64,000 nt of DNA from NCBI RefSeq assembly GCF_024347535.1, contig NZ_AP025497.1, positions 2,728,001-2,792,000 of the forward strand. The letters are read 5' to 3'. The position numbers and the translations under genes are program-made. The notes beneath the pieces were generated by a model that had not been told where the DNA came from, did not search any database, and was given only the letters and a program-made list of their open reading frames with translations. The first letter of the stretch is position 1. Each line of letters starts with the position of its first letter. Positions 8,191-18,092 of this stretch are shown here, in pieces. The stretch is from Vibrio kanaloae. Lineage in GTDB: Bacteria; Pseudomonadota; Gammaproteobacteria; Enterobacterales; Vibrionaceae.

Positions 8191-10770
8191 ATGACGCAGA
8201 CAACATCACCGTCTCCAGATGTGCAAGAAATGGTGGCACAATCAGACACTGGTGCGCGTAGCCCTCGCGGTATCCAAGGCCGTATTTTATGGTTTGTGCC
8301 TTTATGTTGGTCACTGTTCCAACTTTGGTATGCATCTCCGCTACCGTTTATTTTTAACTTCGCTATTTTAAATGATACCGAAGCTCGAGCAATTCACCTG
8401 ACGTTTGCTATTTTTCTAGCTTTTACCGCTTACCCAGCTTTGAAGAACTCGCCTCGGGATCGCATCCCTGCAGTCGATTGGGTATTAGCACTTGCTGGTA
8501 GTTTTTCAGCTTCTTATATTTATATTTTCTATACTGAGCTTGCCGGTCGTTCGGGGGCCCCGACAACATTCGATATTGTTGCGGCTGTCATTGGTATGGT
8601 TCTACTGCTGGAAGCAACACGACGCGCTTTGGGTCCACCTCTTATGGTTGTGGCAGCAGTATTCCTACTTTACACCTTTGGCGGCCCACACATGCCAGAC
8701 GTTATTGCCCATAAAGGGGCGAGCCTAAATAAGGCGATGTCGCATTTGTGGTTAACAACAGAAGGTGTATTCGGTGTAGCTCTTGGCGTATCAACGTCAT
8801 TTGTATTCTTGTTTGTACTGTTTGGTGCAATGCTAGAACGTGCTGGCGCTGGTGCTTACTTCATCAAGGTTGCATTCTCACTGCTTGGCCACATGAAAGG
8901 CGGCCCAGCAAAAGCAGCCGTTGTAGCATCTGGCCTATCCGGTCTAGTTTCTGGCTCATCTATTGCTAACGTGGTAACGACGGGGACTTTCACGATCCCT
9001 CTAATGAAAAGAGTAGGATTCTCAGGTGAAAAAGCCGGAGCTGTAGAAGTTGCCGCTTCAACCAATGGTCAATTAACCCCACCAATCATGGGTGCCGCGG
9101 CCTTCTTAATGGTCGAATATGTAGGTATCTCATACGTCGAGGTTATTAAAGCAGCGCTATTACCCGCTCTTATTTCTTACATCGCCCTAATTTACATTGT
9201 TCACTTAGAAGCATGTAAAGCAGGTATGACAGGCCTACCTCGCCGCCACACGCCAACGATATTGCACAGCCTGCTTTCGTTCACAGGTACCATTCTTGGG
9301 CTATGTGTGATCAGTGCTGCTGTTTACTACGGTGTCGGCTGGACAAAAGATGTCTTTGGCGATGCAGCGACACCAATAGTGACAGTTGCGCTATTGATTG
9401 CTTATGTTGCTCTAGTTCGTGTATCTGCAAAATACGCCGCTGAAGGCGGCATGGACATCGATGCCGAACTAACCGAAGTACCAGATCCAGGCCCAACCAT
9501 TAAATCTGGCCTGCACTTCTTACTGCCTATCGTGGTTCTTGTTTGGTGTCTGACTGTAGAGCGATTCTCTCCAGGTCTTTCTGCCTTCTGGGCAACGGTA
9601 TTCATGATCTTTATTTTGCTCACTCAACGTCCTTTAATGACTCTGATGAACAAATCAAACGATCTTGCTGAACAAACTAAAGCGGGCTTCGTTGACTTAG
9701 CAGAGAGTTTAGTTTCAGGCGCACGTAACATGATAGGTATCGGTGTCGCAACAGCGGCTGCTGGTACGGTTGTTGGTGTGGTAACGCTGACCGGTATCGG
9801 CCTTGTGATGACCGACTTCGTTGAATTTATCTCAGGTGGTAGCATCATTCTTATGCTGCTATTTACTGCGGTAATCAGCTTAATCTTAGGCATGGGCTTA
9901 CCAACCACAGCAAACTATATCGTTGTATCAACACTGATGGCCCCAGTAATTGTTACCCTAGGCGCAGCACACGGCCTAATCATTCCACTGATTGCCGTTC
10001 ACTTGTTCGTGTTCTACTTCGGGATTCTTGCGGATGATACGCCTCCGGTTGGTCTCGCTGCTTTTGCAGCGGCAGCGATTGCGAAATCAGATCCAATTCG
10101 CACAGGTATTCAAGGTTTCACCTACGATATCCGTACTGCGATCTTACCATTCATGTTTATTTTCAACACTCAGCTACTATTGATGGGCATTGACTCATGG
10201 TGGCATTTAGCGCTAACCATCTTATCTTCTGTGACTGCGGTACTTATCTTTGCCGCAGCTACACAAGGTTGGTGGTTTACCAAAAACAAGTGGTGGGAAA
10301 CAATACTATTGTTGGTTCTGACTTTCTCGTTCTTCCGCCCTGGTTTCTGGTGGGACATGATCTATCCAGCGAAAGTTCTTTCACCTGGAGTTGAGATAGC
10401 TCAAATCACAGAAAACCTATCTGTGGGACAATCTGTGGAGTTAAGAGTGGGTGGCGAGAACTTAGAAGGCGATTATTCTGAGAAAACAGTTCGTCTTCCA
10501 TTTGAAGATTCTGCAACAACAAGTGAAGACCGCATAGCTTCAATGGGTTTAATGCTGACAGAAACTGAAGGCAAGATGATTGTCGATATGGTTGAATTTG
10601 GTAGCCCAGCTGAAGCCGCTGGAATTGACTTTGATTGGGAAATTAAATCTGTAATCCAAGATGCAGAACGACCAATGAAAGAGTGGGTATTCTTACCGGC
10701 CCTACTCATTTTAATTGGTTTAGCGATGAACCAAAGACGACGTGCTCGTAAGGATGAGATTAGCGCGTAA
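8191..10770 (+). CDS. TRAP transporter fused permease (DctQ-DctM type) with C-terminal extension
   Basis: 859 residues. An N-terminal cytoplasmic part leads into the small four-helix (DctQ-like) domain, then the large multi-helix DctM-like domain with conserved GSSIANVVTTGTFTIPLMK and GMGLPTTANYIVVSTL segments. This single-chain form is usual for TAXI-type TRAP systems, which use an ion gradient to import solute. After the last DctM helices come about 150 extra residues with further hydrophobic segments and a PDZ-like stretch (FGSPAEAAGIDFDWEI near 802-817), then a final helix and a basic tail. I associate this tail with the DUF3394 family by memory. AAGGATA precedes the ATG. A usp gene follows. 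Confidence 0.92.
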   Translation: MTQTTSPSPDVQEMVAQSDTGARSPRGIQGRILWFVPLCWSLFQLWYASPLPFIFNFAILNDTEARAIHLTFAIFLAFTAYPALKNSPRDRIPAVDWVLALAGSFSASYIYIFYTELAGRSGAPTTFDIVAAVIGMVLLLEATRRALGPPLMVVAAVFLLYTFGGPHMPDVIAHKGASLNKAMSHLWLTTEGVFGVALGVSTSFVFLFVLFGAMLERAGAGAYFIKVAFSLLGHMKGGPAKAAVVASGLSGLVSGSSIANVVTTGTFTIPLMKRVGFSGEKAGAVEVAASTNGQLTPPIMGAAAFLMVEYVGISYVEVIKAALLPALISYIALIYIVHLEACKAGMTGLPRRHTPTILHSLLSFTGTILGLCVISAAVYYGVGWTKDVFGDAATPIVTVALLIAYVALVRVSAKYAAEGGMDIDAELTEVPDPGPTIKSGLHFLLPIVVLVWCLTVERFSPGLSAFWATVFMIFILLTQRPLMTLMNKSNDLAEQTKAGFVDLAESLVSGARNMIGIGVATAAAGTVVGVVTLTGIGLVMTDFVEFISGGSIILMLLFTAVISLILGMGLPTTANYIVVSTLMAPVIVTLGAAHGLIIPLIAVHLFVFYFGILADDTPPVGLAAFAAAAIAKSDPIRTGIQGFTYDIRTAILPFMFIFNTQLLLMGIDSWWHLALTILSSVTAVLIFAAATQGWWFTKNKWWETILLLVLTFSFFRPGFWWDMIYPAKVLSPGVEIAQITENLSVGQSVELRVGGENLEGDYSEKTVRLPFEDSATTSEDRIASMGLMLTETEGKMIVDMVEFGSPAEAAGIDFDWEIKSVIQDAERPMKEWVFLPALLILIGLAMNQRRRARKDEISA

Positions 10771-10880
10771 TGGATAGAGCCAGGTAGCGCTCAACTCTAT
10801 TTGGCTTTTTGATTACATGGAAAAGATAATGACAGCGCTTGGGGAATACGACTGGGCGCTGCTTAAAATGAGACGAAGAC

Positions 10881-11318
10881 ATGTATAAACAAATCCTTGT
10901 TCCTGTCGATCTTAACGACAAAGGCTTTTCTGATAAAGCAGTCGAGCTAGCGGTATGGCACGCAAAACACAGTAATGCTGAAATACATATTTTAAACGTA
11001 CTACCGGGCATTCACATGTCAATGGTTGCATCTTACTTCCCGAAAGATGCGGCGAACCAAATGAAGATTGATGTTAAAAACCAGCTCAAAGAGTTTGCAA
11101 ACAAACACATCGACGATAATGTGGTGTATAAGGTTCACGTTGCCGAAGGCAAGGCTTACACAACAATTCTAGATTACGCAGAAAAGCTTGGCGCCGACCT
11201 TATCGTGATGCCAAGTCATAAGCGTTCAAAAATTGACAAAGTTATGCTTGGTTCTGTTGCGAGCAAAGTGGTACAGAACTCGCCAATCAATGTATTGGTA
11301 GTTAAGCCTCAAGGCTAA
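10881..11318 (+). CDS. Universal stress protein (UspA family)
   Basis: 145 residues, one Usp domain: MYKQILVPVDLNDKG at the start and MLGSVASKVVQNSPINVLVVKP at the end. In the ATP-loop region, where ATP-binding members carry G-x2-G-x9-G-[ST], only the last GS is clear; the first position is Ser (PSHKRS), so nucleotide binding may be altered. It follows the TRAP permease by 110 bp. In Halomonas the Usp protein TeaD is encoded with the TeaABC TRAP transporter and binds ATP to modulate transport, so a similar role is a fair inference. An imperfect hairpin with a T-run (about 10778-10810) lies between the genes. A strong terminator follows. Confidence 0.9.
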   Translation: MYKQILVPVDLNDKGFSDKAVELAVWHAKHSNAEIHILNVLPGIHMSMVASYFPKDAANQMKIDVKNQLKEFANKHIDDNVVYKVHVAEGKAYTTILDYAEKLGADLIVMPSHKRSKIDKVMLGSVASKVVQNSPINVLVVKPQG

Positions 11319-11378
11319 TGGCTCCTAGCTAATAAGCTAGTACGCTACTAAGCCCTGTCGAGCTGAAATAAAAGACTT

Positions 11379-11411
11379 AAAAAGGTTGGCCTAAAAGCCA
11401 ACCTTTTTTAT
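11379..11411. terminator. Bidirectional terminator between usp and the dehydrogenase gene
   Basis: AAAGGTTGGC-CTAAAA-GCCAACCTTT stem, with Ts on the right for the plus strand and As on the left serving the minus strand. It separates two convergent genes. Confidence 0.88.
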
Positions 11412-11451
11412 TTCTACGTCATCAAGCACAGAGTGCTGAATACAAGCTCAA

Positions 11452-12414
11452 TTAACCAACGAGATTTTGTGGCTTACCCGCAACAAACCCATCTATGTTA
11501 TCCATTAAGATATCAGACAGCTTTTGAATGGAGCTATCACTCCCCCATGCCACGTGAGGTGTCAGCAGTAAATTAGGTAAGCGACTGTTAGCTAACAGTG
11601 GATTCGAGTTGTCTGCCGGTTCTTGTGTGAACACATCCATCCCCGCGCCGGCTATCTCATGATTTTTCAAAGCCTCAACTAAGGCTTGCTCATCCACTAA
11701 CCCACCACGCCCAGCATTAATTAGTACCGTGCTTGGTTTCATCATTGCTAACTCTCGCTCTGAAATCAGGTTTCGAGTCGCTTCGGTCAACGGACAATGT
11801 AAGCTGATCGCATCCGCTTGCTGCAACACAGTCTCAAAAGGCAGGTACCCTTCTCGACAAGATTCAGCCCCTTTACGCTCAGCAAAGATGACGTTCATGC
11901 CAATGGCTTTCGCTAGTATCGCGGTTGCTTGCCCTAAGCTACCACTGCCCATTATGCCGAATGTGCTACCCGCCACATCTTGAATCGGATGAGTAAAAAA
12001 GCAGAACTGCTTGTCCTTTTGCCACTCTCCCGCTTCAATATCTTGATGATAACCAACGAGGTTACGCTTTAACGCAAATAGCATCGCGATAACATGTTCC
12101 GGTACCGATTGAGTCGCGTAGCCCTGTACGTTAGCCACTGCGATGTTGTTACTTTTACAGTAGCCAACATCGACATTGTTCACACCCGTCGCTGAAACGC
12201 CTATGAGCTTAAGCTGTTGTGCTTGAGCCAAATTCGATTCACTGAGCACCACTTTATTGGTGATCACGATATCCGCTCCCTCAATTCGCTCAGACACTTG
12301 CTCTGGCGCGGTGAAATTATACTCAACCCACTGATGCTCAAAGCTAAGAGGTTTTAAAATAATTTGAGATGGGATGGTGGCTCGGTCGAGAAAAACCACT
12401 TTCAACTTCGGCAT
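11452..12414 (-). CDS. D-2-hydroxyacid dehydrogenase (glycerate dehydrogenase/hydroxypyruvate reductase type)
   Basis: 320 residues. The Rossmann loop is GIMGSGSLGQA. The catalytic region contains INAGRGGLVDEQAL (catalytic Arg), a Glu in FTQEPAD and the His of LTPHVAWGS. The cofactor domain is inserted between the two halves of the catalytic domain, as in the family. It reduces 2-keto acids such as hydroxypyruvate or glyoxylate with NAD(P)H; the exact substrate cannot be read from the sequence. AAGGAAG lies just before the ATG. It probably forms a two-gene unit with the upstream rluA, 37 bases away. Confidence 0.9.
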   Translation of the reverse strand: MPKLKVVFLDRATIPSQIILKPLSFEHQWVEYNFTAPEQVSERIEGADIVITNKVVLSESNLAQAQQLKLIGVSATGVNNVDVGYCKSNNIAVANVQGYATQSVPEHVIAMLFALKRNLVGYHQDIEAGEWQKDKQFCFFTHPIQDVAGSTFGIMGSGSLGQATAILAKAIGMNVIFAERKGAESCREGYLPFETVLQQADAISLHCPLTEATRNLISERELAMMKPSTVLINAGRGGLVDEQALVEALKNHEIAGAGMDVFTQEPADNSNPLLANSRLPNLLLTPHVAWGSDSSIQKLSDILMDNIDGFVAGKPQNLVG

Positions 12415-12451
12415 TGTACTTCCTTGGTTCAGTCGATTGAATGGTCTTATT

Positions 12452-13186
12452 CTAAGCTTTTAGCTTACTGTAGTCTGGAAGCTCTGGCGCAATTTCAAAG
12501 TGCTGTTCAATTTGTGGTAAAGCTTGAGGATAAAACTCACAAGGAACAAAGATTTTGAAGCGTTGATTAGTCGCTGGATGATAGAAGCTCAGTTCACACG
12601 CATGCAAAGCCAGCCGATCGCTATACTCAAACGCTTCTGGCGTTGCATAAAACTCGTCGCCAACAATAGGCGCACCTATTTCCATACAATGCACACGCAG
12701 CTGATGAGAACGACCGGTAATCGGCAATAACTTCAATAAGGTCGTTTGAGCGTCTTCTTGCTCCACCACATACCGAGTCTGTGATGGTTTTCCCTCGTCA
12801 AAACACACTTTCTGACGAGGGCGGTTTGACCAATCACAAATAAGCGGAAGGTCGATCACGCCTTCCTTTCCTTCTACCTTTCCCCATACTCGTGCGTAAT
12901 AGAGCTTATGGGTCAGCCGATATTGGAATTGCTTCTTCAAATGGCGCTCAGCGTGTTTGTGTTTAGCGAGCAGCATCAAGCCCGATGTCGACATATCCAA
13001 TCGATGCACGACTTGAATATCAGCAAACTCCTCAACCAGCCGACTCCACATACTGTCGTAATGCTCTGGTAATCTCCCCGGCACAGAAAGCAGACCTGCT
13101 GGCTTGTTCACCACAAGAATATCGTCATCTTGATAAACAATATCAATCCACGGTTCACGTGGTGGTGTGTACTCTTCTAACGCCAT
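12452..13186 (-). CDS. rluA: Dual-specificity rRNA/tRNA pseudouridine synthase RluA
   Basis: 244 residues. The catalytic motif HRLDMSTSGLM contains the nucleophilic Asp, and ICDWSNRPRQKVC plus PITGRSHQLRVHC are the other family blocks. The N-terminus (EPWIDIVYQDDDILVVNKPAGLLSVPGR) matches E. coli RluA closely and there is no S4 domain, which separates it from RluC and RluD. RluA modifies U746 of 23S rRNA and U32 of some tRNAs. AGAGG lies before the ATG. It is divergent from the Nramp-like gene across 159 bp. Confidence 0.93.
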   Translation of the reverse strand: MALEEYTPPREPWIDIVYQDDDILVVNKPAGLLSVPGRLPEHYDSMWSRLVEEFADIQVVHRLDMSTSGLMLLAKHKHAERHLKKQFQYRLTHKLYYARVWGKVEGKEGVIDLPLICDWSNRPRQKVCFDEGKPSQTRYVVEQEDAQTTLLKLLPITGRSHQLRVHCMEIGAPIVGDEFYATPEAFEYSDRLALHACELSFYHPATNQRFKIFVPCEFYPQALPQIEQHFEIAPELPDYSKLKA

Positions 13187-13345
13187 TGGAGCCTCTTAAT
13201 TGCTGGTGAATAAATAACTTATGGTTAACTCGTTTATTAATAAATACGATTTTCAACATTTTCGTACATAAAAGTTGACGACTTTACAAAACATGGTATT
13301 GATAGGGGGAATGGAAAATAAGAAGTCAGCATTAAAGGAAAAATA

Positions 13346-14623
13346 ATGGAAAGTACGGTTAAAACAACCACAAAAAAAGCACAAACCTCTACTCCCCTAT
13401 CAAGCTTAATTAAGTCTCTTGGCCCAGGTATCATGATGGCTGCGGCGGCGGTGGGAGGCTCTCATTTAGTAGCCTCAACCAAAGCTGGTGCCATTTATGG
13501 CTGGCAGCTCGCTGCTCTTATTATCCTCGTTAATATATTTAAGTACCCATTTTTTAGAGCTGGCATTCAATATACGCTAGGCACAGGTCAAAGTTTAGTT
13601 GAAGGTTACTCTAACCTAGGCCGTCCATATCTAGTGATCTTTTCGATGCTGAGCGCCATTTCCGCCGTCGTGAACACGGCTGCTTTGTTACTATTCAGTG
13701 CGAGCCTACTTAGCTACTTTGTTCCTTTTGATCTAGCGACTAGCACGCTTTGCATGATCGTACTAGCAACCTGTTTGATCATTCTGTTTGCTGGCCATTA
13801 TCGTGCGCTTGACACCCTATCTAAAGCAATCATGGCGATCCTGACCATCACAACCTTAGCCGCGGTTGCCATTGCTATCGGATCTCCAGTCGAGCCTGAC
13901 GCGGCTTTTGTTCCACCGTCGCCTTGGTCATTGGCTGCTATCGGCTTTATCGTGGTAACCATGGGTTGGATGCCGGCGCCTATCGAGATCTCAAGCATCA
14001 CTTCAATGTGGCTAAAGAGCCAAAAAGAGAAACAAGAAGTAACCGCTCAATCAGCGCTGTTCGACTTCAATATAGGTTATATTGGCACGGCATTGCTGGC
14101 ACTGGTATTTGTTGCTTTAGGCGCTCTGGTCCTTCACGGTTCAGGTGTTGAATTGTCTGGTTCTGGCGTTGGCTTCACTCATCAATTAGTCGGCATTTAC
14201 GCCTCTACCATTGGGGAATGGTCTCGCCCACTGATCGCTCTTATCGCTTTCTTCTGTATCTTTGGTAGTACGATTACCGTTATCGACGGCTACTCACGCG
14301 TGCTTGCTGAATCACAACGTCTATTGCTTAAAAAAGAAAGCAGCCCAAAAATGCTACAGGGTTGGATCGTTATCGTATCTATCACAGCACTCGCAATTGT
14401 GATGTTCTTCAGTGCCGCATTGATGACAATGCTTGATTTTGCGATGGTGCTTGCGTTTGCAACGACACCCTTCTTCGCTCTGCTTAACTTCATTTTGGTA
14501 AGCAAAGCCAAACTACCAGAAGCGCTGGCGATTGGTGCAAAACTGAAATGGTTGTCAGTTGCGGGTCTTGTTTACCTATTTGGCTTCCTAGCGGTATTTG
14601 TTTGGTGGAAGTGGTTAATGTAA
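13346..14623 (+). CDS. Nramp-like (SLC11-related) membrane transporter, divergent metal site
   Basis: 425 residues with about 11 hydrophobic segments. SLGPGIMMAAAAVGGSH (24-40) and the following TKAGAIYGWQ align with the first helix of Nramp proteins. In canonical Nramps this helix carries DPGN; here it reads VGGSH (36-40). The usual MPH of helix 6 is replaced by TMGWMPAP (205-212), keeping Met-Pro but not His. Canonical members are proton-coupled Mn2+/Fe2+ importers; the lost motifs make transition-metal transport doubtful here, and Mg2+ or another substrate is possible. AAGGA precedes the ATG. A strong terminator follows. No metalloregulator box was recognised in the short upstream region. 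Confidence 0.82.
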   Translation: MESTVKTTTKKAQTSTPLSSLIKSLGPGIMMAAAAVGGSHLVASTKAGAIYGWQLAALIILVNIFKYPFFRAGIQYTLGTGQSLVEGYSNLGRPYLVIFSMLSAISAVVNTAALLLFSASLLSYFVPFDLATSTLCMIVLATCLIILFAGHYRALDTLSKAIMAILTITTLAAVAIAIGSPVEPDAAFVPPSPWSLAAIGFIVVTMGWMPAPIEISSITSMWLKSQKEKQEVTAQSALFDFNIGYIGTALLALVFVALGALVLHGSGVELSGSGVGFTHQLVGIYASTIGEWSRPLIALIAFFCIFGSTITVIDGYSRVLAESQRLLLKKESSPKMLQGWIVIVSITALAIVMFFSAALMTMLDFAMVLAFATTPFFALLNFILVSKAKLPEALAIGAKLKWLSVAGLVYLFGFLAVFVWWKWLM

Positions 14624-14656
14624 TTCCTCGGCTCTTACACCTTTCAAACGCGAGAT

Positions 14657-14692
14657 AAAAAGAAGGCCTTCATGATGAAGGCCTTCTTTTGT
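14657..14692. terminator. Bidirectional terminator between the Nramp-like gene and rapA
   Basis: AGAAGGCCTTC/GAAGGCCTTCT stem around CATGATG-type loop bases, with TTTT on the right and a run of As on the left. It serves both convergent genes. Confidence 0.88.
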
Positions 14693-14715
14693 TAAAGCAT
14701 TTCGCTGATTCAAAA

Positions 14716-17625
14716 TTAGTTGTGAGAAACCACAATCAAGCGTAATGAATCTAGCTGAACTTGAGCTTTGCTGATGTAACCGGTCAGTTCATTGATTTGA
14801 GCTTCGATAACCTCTAGCTCTTCATCACGAATATTAGGGTTAACCGCTTTAAGCGCTTGTAAACGCTCTAATTCACCGTTTAGATTAGTCTGCATGTCTC
14901 GTTGAGCTTGTTCACGCACTTCTTCCACTTTCGGAAGTACATGCGTCTCACCCGCTTCGATAAGCTTGTGAATCTCACCTTGTACCGAATTTACTAGCTT
15001 ACTTGCTAAGTGACGGTTTACCGGGCTTAACTGACGGTTAAAGCTATCGAATTCAACCTGAGCAGATAAATCGTTACCACGGCCATCCATCATCAAGCGA
15101 ATTGGCGTTTTAGGTAAAAACTGGCTGATACCGCTGCGTTTCGGTGCTTGCGCATCCACAAGGTAAACCAGTTCAAGCAGGATAGTACCTACAGGCAACG
15201 CTTTGTTTTTCAGCAGTGATACCGCTGACGCACCAACACCTTCACTCAGTAGCAGATCGATACCGCCTTGAATCATTGGGTGTTCCCAGCTGATGAAGTT
15301 CATGTCTTCACGAGAAAGGGCGGTATCACGGTCGAACGTGATGGTTGCGCCTTCATAAGGTAAACCTGGGTAGCTTGGTACCATCATGTGCTCAGATGGT
15401 GTCACAACTAGCGCATTTTCACCCTTGTCGTCTTGGTTCAAACCAATCGTGTCGAACAGGCTCAGTGCAAACGTTACTAAGTTAGTATCGCCATCAGTCG
15501 ATGCAATCTTCTCTGCAATGTCGTGCGCTTTGTCGCCACCGTTTGAGTGCATCTCTAGCAGGCGATCTCGGCCTTTCTCTAGATCCGCTTTTAGGCTTTG
15601 GTTTAGCTTGGCAGACTCTTCAATCACTTCATCAAGCTGCTCTGTATTACCAGAAGCCAGCATTTCGATAAGTACATCAGAGTACTTGTCGTAAACCGTG
15701 CGCCCCGTTGGACAGGTCTCAGCGAACGCATTCAGACCTTCATCAAACCAACGCGCAAGGATCGCCTGTGATGTGCCTTTTAGGTAAGGGACATGAATGT
15801 CGATATCACGTAGCTGACCGATACGGTCCAAACGACCAATACGTTGCTCAAGCAAGTCAGGGTTGAACGGTAGATCGAACATCACTAATTGGTTAGCGAA
15901 TTGGAAGTTACGGCCTTCAGAACCGATCTCACTACAGATAAGAACCTGAGCGCCGCCTTCTTCTTGAGCAAAGTAAGCCGCCGCTTTATCACGCTCTAGA
16001 ATCGACATGCCTTCATGGAATACGGTTGCACGTACACCTTCGCGCTCACGCAGTGCTTGCTCTAATTGCAAAGCAGTACTTGCACGTGATGCGATCACTA
16101 GGATCTTTTCGCTGCGCTTATCTTGGATCTTTTCAATCAACCAGTTAACACGTGAGTCGAACTGCCACCAGCTTGAATCTTCACCTTCAAACTCTTGGAA
16201 GATCTCTTCTGGATACAGCATCTTCATTGCACGAGCTTCTGGAGCCATCTTGCCACCGATCATGCCCGATACACGCATCGACGTTGTGTACTGCGTTGGA
16301 ATGTCCATCGGCAGTAGGTTTACGTTACGCTTAGGGAAGCCTTTGATAGCCGCACGTGTGTTTCTAAATAGAACACGACCTGTGCCGTGGCGATCCATAA
16401 GGTTATCAATCAGTTCTTGGCGAGCTAGTGCTTGCTCTTCTTCGCTGCTATCACCTTCGATAATGCGGAATAGGGGCTCTACATCTTGCTCAGAAAGTAG
16501 CTCTGTTATCTGATTCTTCGCGCTGTTTTCCAGCTTCACACCAGAAAACAGTGCCGTTACTGCATCAGCAACAGGGGCGTATTGGTCTTCTTCTTCAACA
16601 AAGGCTTCGAAATCGTAGAAGCGATCAGGATCCAGCAGGCGCAGACGTGCAAAGTGACTCTCACGACCCAATTGCTCAGGGGTTGCTGTCAGTAGCAGTA
16701 CGCCAGAAGTATTTTCAGCTAATCCTTCAACCACTTGGTATTCGCGGCTTGGTTTGTCTTGGCTCCACTCAAGATGGTGTGCTTCATCGACAACCAAAAG
16801 ATCCCACTCACCTTCAAGTGCTTGCTCGTAGCGCTTACGGCTCTTACGTAGGAAATCCAAAGAACACAGAACGTATTGCTGGGTATCGAATGGGTTGTCT
16901 GATTCAGCAAACGCTTCAATACAACGCTCTTCGTCAAAGATAGAGAAATGCAGATTAAAACGGCGCATCATCTCAACTAACCATTGGTGTTGCAGAGTTT
17001 CAGGCACCACAATCAGAATACGTTCAGCACGGCCAGACAACACCTGTTGGTGGATGATCATGCCCGCTTCGATGGTTTTACCTAAACCCACTTCATCGGC
17101 CAGTAAAACACGTGGAGCATGACGGCGACCCACTTCATGAGCAATGTACAGCTGATGAGGAATTAAGCCAGCACGCATACCACACAAGCCACGCATAGGG
17201 CTCTTGTGTTGTTGGTACTGATTGCTCAGCGCACGATAACGCAGCACAAAGTTATCCATACGGTCGATTTGACCTGCGTATAGCTTGTCTTGTGGCTTGT
17301 TGAAGCGGATCTGGTTGCTTAAGAAGATTTCACGCAGAGTGACTTCTGTTTCTTGGGTATCTTCGCGAGTACCTAAGTAGGTTAACAGCCCTTTGTCTTC
17401 GATAACTTCTTCGACAGACAGAGACCAACCTTCTTGGCATTCGATGACATCGCCTACATTAAACGTTACTCGGGTTACGGGAGCATCAGTACGTGCATAG
17501 ACACGGTTTTCTTCTGACGCTGCAAACATTAGTGTCACTGTGCGAGCATCCATTGCTACAACGGTACCTAAACCTAAATCGCTCTCCGTATCGCTTATCC
17601 AGCGTTGCCCCAAAGCAAATGTCAT
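14716..17625 (-). CDS. rapA: RNA polymerase-associated ATPase RapA (HepA)
   Basis: 969 residues, one more than I recall for E. coli RapA. After two N-terminal Tudor-like domains come the Swi2/Snf2 ATPase motifs: [15 protein letters not shown] with Lys183, DEAHH near 280 and LLLTATPEQ. The second RecA lobe has [15 protein letters not shown] and [10 protein letters not shown]. RapA binds core RNA polymerase and frees it from stalled post-termination complexes, promoting recycling, especially in high salt. Monocistronic, convergent with the Nramp-like gene and divergent from the PhoH-like gene across 467 bp. Confidence 0.97.
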   Translation of the reverse strand: MTFALGQRWISDTESDLGLGTVVAMDARTVTLMFAASEENRVYARTDAPVTRVTFNVGDVIECQEGWSLSVEEVIEDKGLLTYLGTREDTQETEVTLREIFLSNQIRFNKPQDKLYAGQIDRMDNFVLRYRALSNQYQQHKSPMRGLCGMRAGLIPHQLYIAHEVGRRHAPRVLLADEVGLGKTIEAGMIIHQQVLSGRAERILIVVPETLQHQWLVEMMRRFNLHFSIFDEERCIEAFAESDNPFDTQQYVLCSLDFLRKSRKRYEQALEGEWDLLVVDEAHHLEWSQDKPSREYQVVEGLAENTSGVLLLTATPEQLGRESHFARLRLLDPDRFYDFEAFVEEEDQYAPVADAVTALFSGVKLENSAKNQITELLSEQDVEPLFRIIEGDSSEEEQALARQELIDNLMDRHGTGRVLFRNTRAAIKGFPKRNVNLLPMDIPTQYTTSMRVSGMIGGKMAPEARAMKMLYPEEIFQEFEGEDSSWWQFDSRVNWLIEKIQDKRSEKILVIASRASTALQLEQALREREGVRATVFHEGMSILERDKAAAYFAQEEGGAQVLICSEIGSEGRNFQFANQLVMFDLPFNPDLLEQRIGRLDRIGQLRDIDIHVPYLKGTSQAILARWFDEGLNAFAETCPTGRTVYDKYSDVLIEMLASGNTEQLDEVIEESAKLNQSLKADLEKGRDRLLEMHSNGGDKAHDIAEKIASTDGDTNLVTFALSLFDTIGLNQDDKGENALVVTPSEHMMVPSYPGLPYEGATITFDRDTALSREDMNFISWEHPMIQGGIDLLLSEGVGASAVSLLKNKALPVGTILLELVYLVDAQAPKRSGISQFLPKTPIRLMMDGRGNDLSAQVEFDSFNRQLSPVNRHLASKLVNSVQGEIHKLIEAGETHVLPKVEEVREQAQRDMQTNLNGELERLQALKAVNPNIRDEELEVIEAQINELTGYISKAQVQLDSLRLIVVSHN

Positions 17626-17815
17626 GAATCGACTACCTCAATCTTATAGTTGGAATTTGGTCTTTTTTAACTGCATTTTTAAACACGAGCGTTCTCACTC
17701 CCGAACTGAAAATATAGCCAAAAACGCCTAGTTTGCAGCCACTTTTTAAGTGCGCTCTAGATAATAAATATCTTGAGGAAATGGTGCAGAAAAAGGTCGC
17801 TAATCTTACTCGATG

Positions 17816-17833
17816 CTGTGATTTAGGTCACGC
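17816..17833. promoter_or_regulatory. Candidate CRP site between rapA and the PhoH-like gene
   Basis: TGTGA-TTTAGG-TCACG (17817-17832) matches the CRP consensus TGTGA-N6-TCACA at nine of ten positions. It is about 190 bp upstream of rapA and 260 bp upstream of the PhoH-like start. Which gene it controls cannot be told. Apart from this site I see no gene or repeat in the 17626-18092 gap. Confidence 0.5.
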
Positions 17834-18092
17834 CTAAAGGCAATGATTTCATGCTTTTTTTCTGTTTTCGCTAGTGCAATCAAACTGTAAAAAAATCATG
17901 GTTAATCTATAGGTAGCAGATTGCTGCTCTCAGACGAATACGTCATATCCATCGACAACGATATGGCGCTGTTCCTCAAGATGAAGTTTAGGTAAGTAGT
18001 TGACTATCTGCAGAATCAGATACTAATCTTTATATGAGCTTTATCTACGTTCAATGAATGCAAGGCAAGCCGCATGTCGGCAAGGAGATGCT

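Noticed and set aside
16007..16513. 168-residue open frame on the plus strand opposite rapA
   Set aside because: It is antisense to strongly conserved RapA coding sequence, has no ribosome-binding site and shows biased composition typical of a shadow frame.
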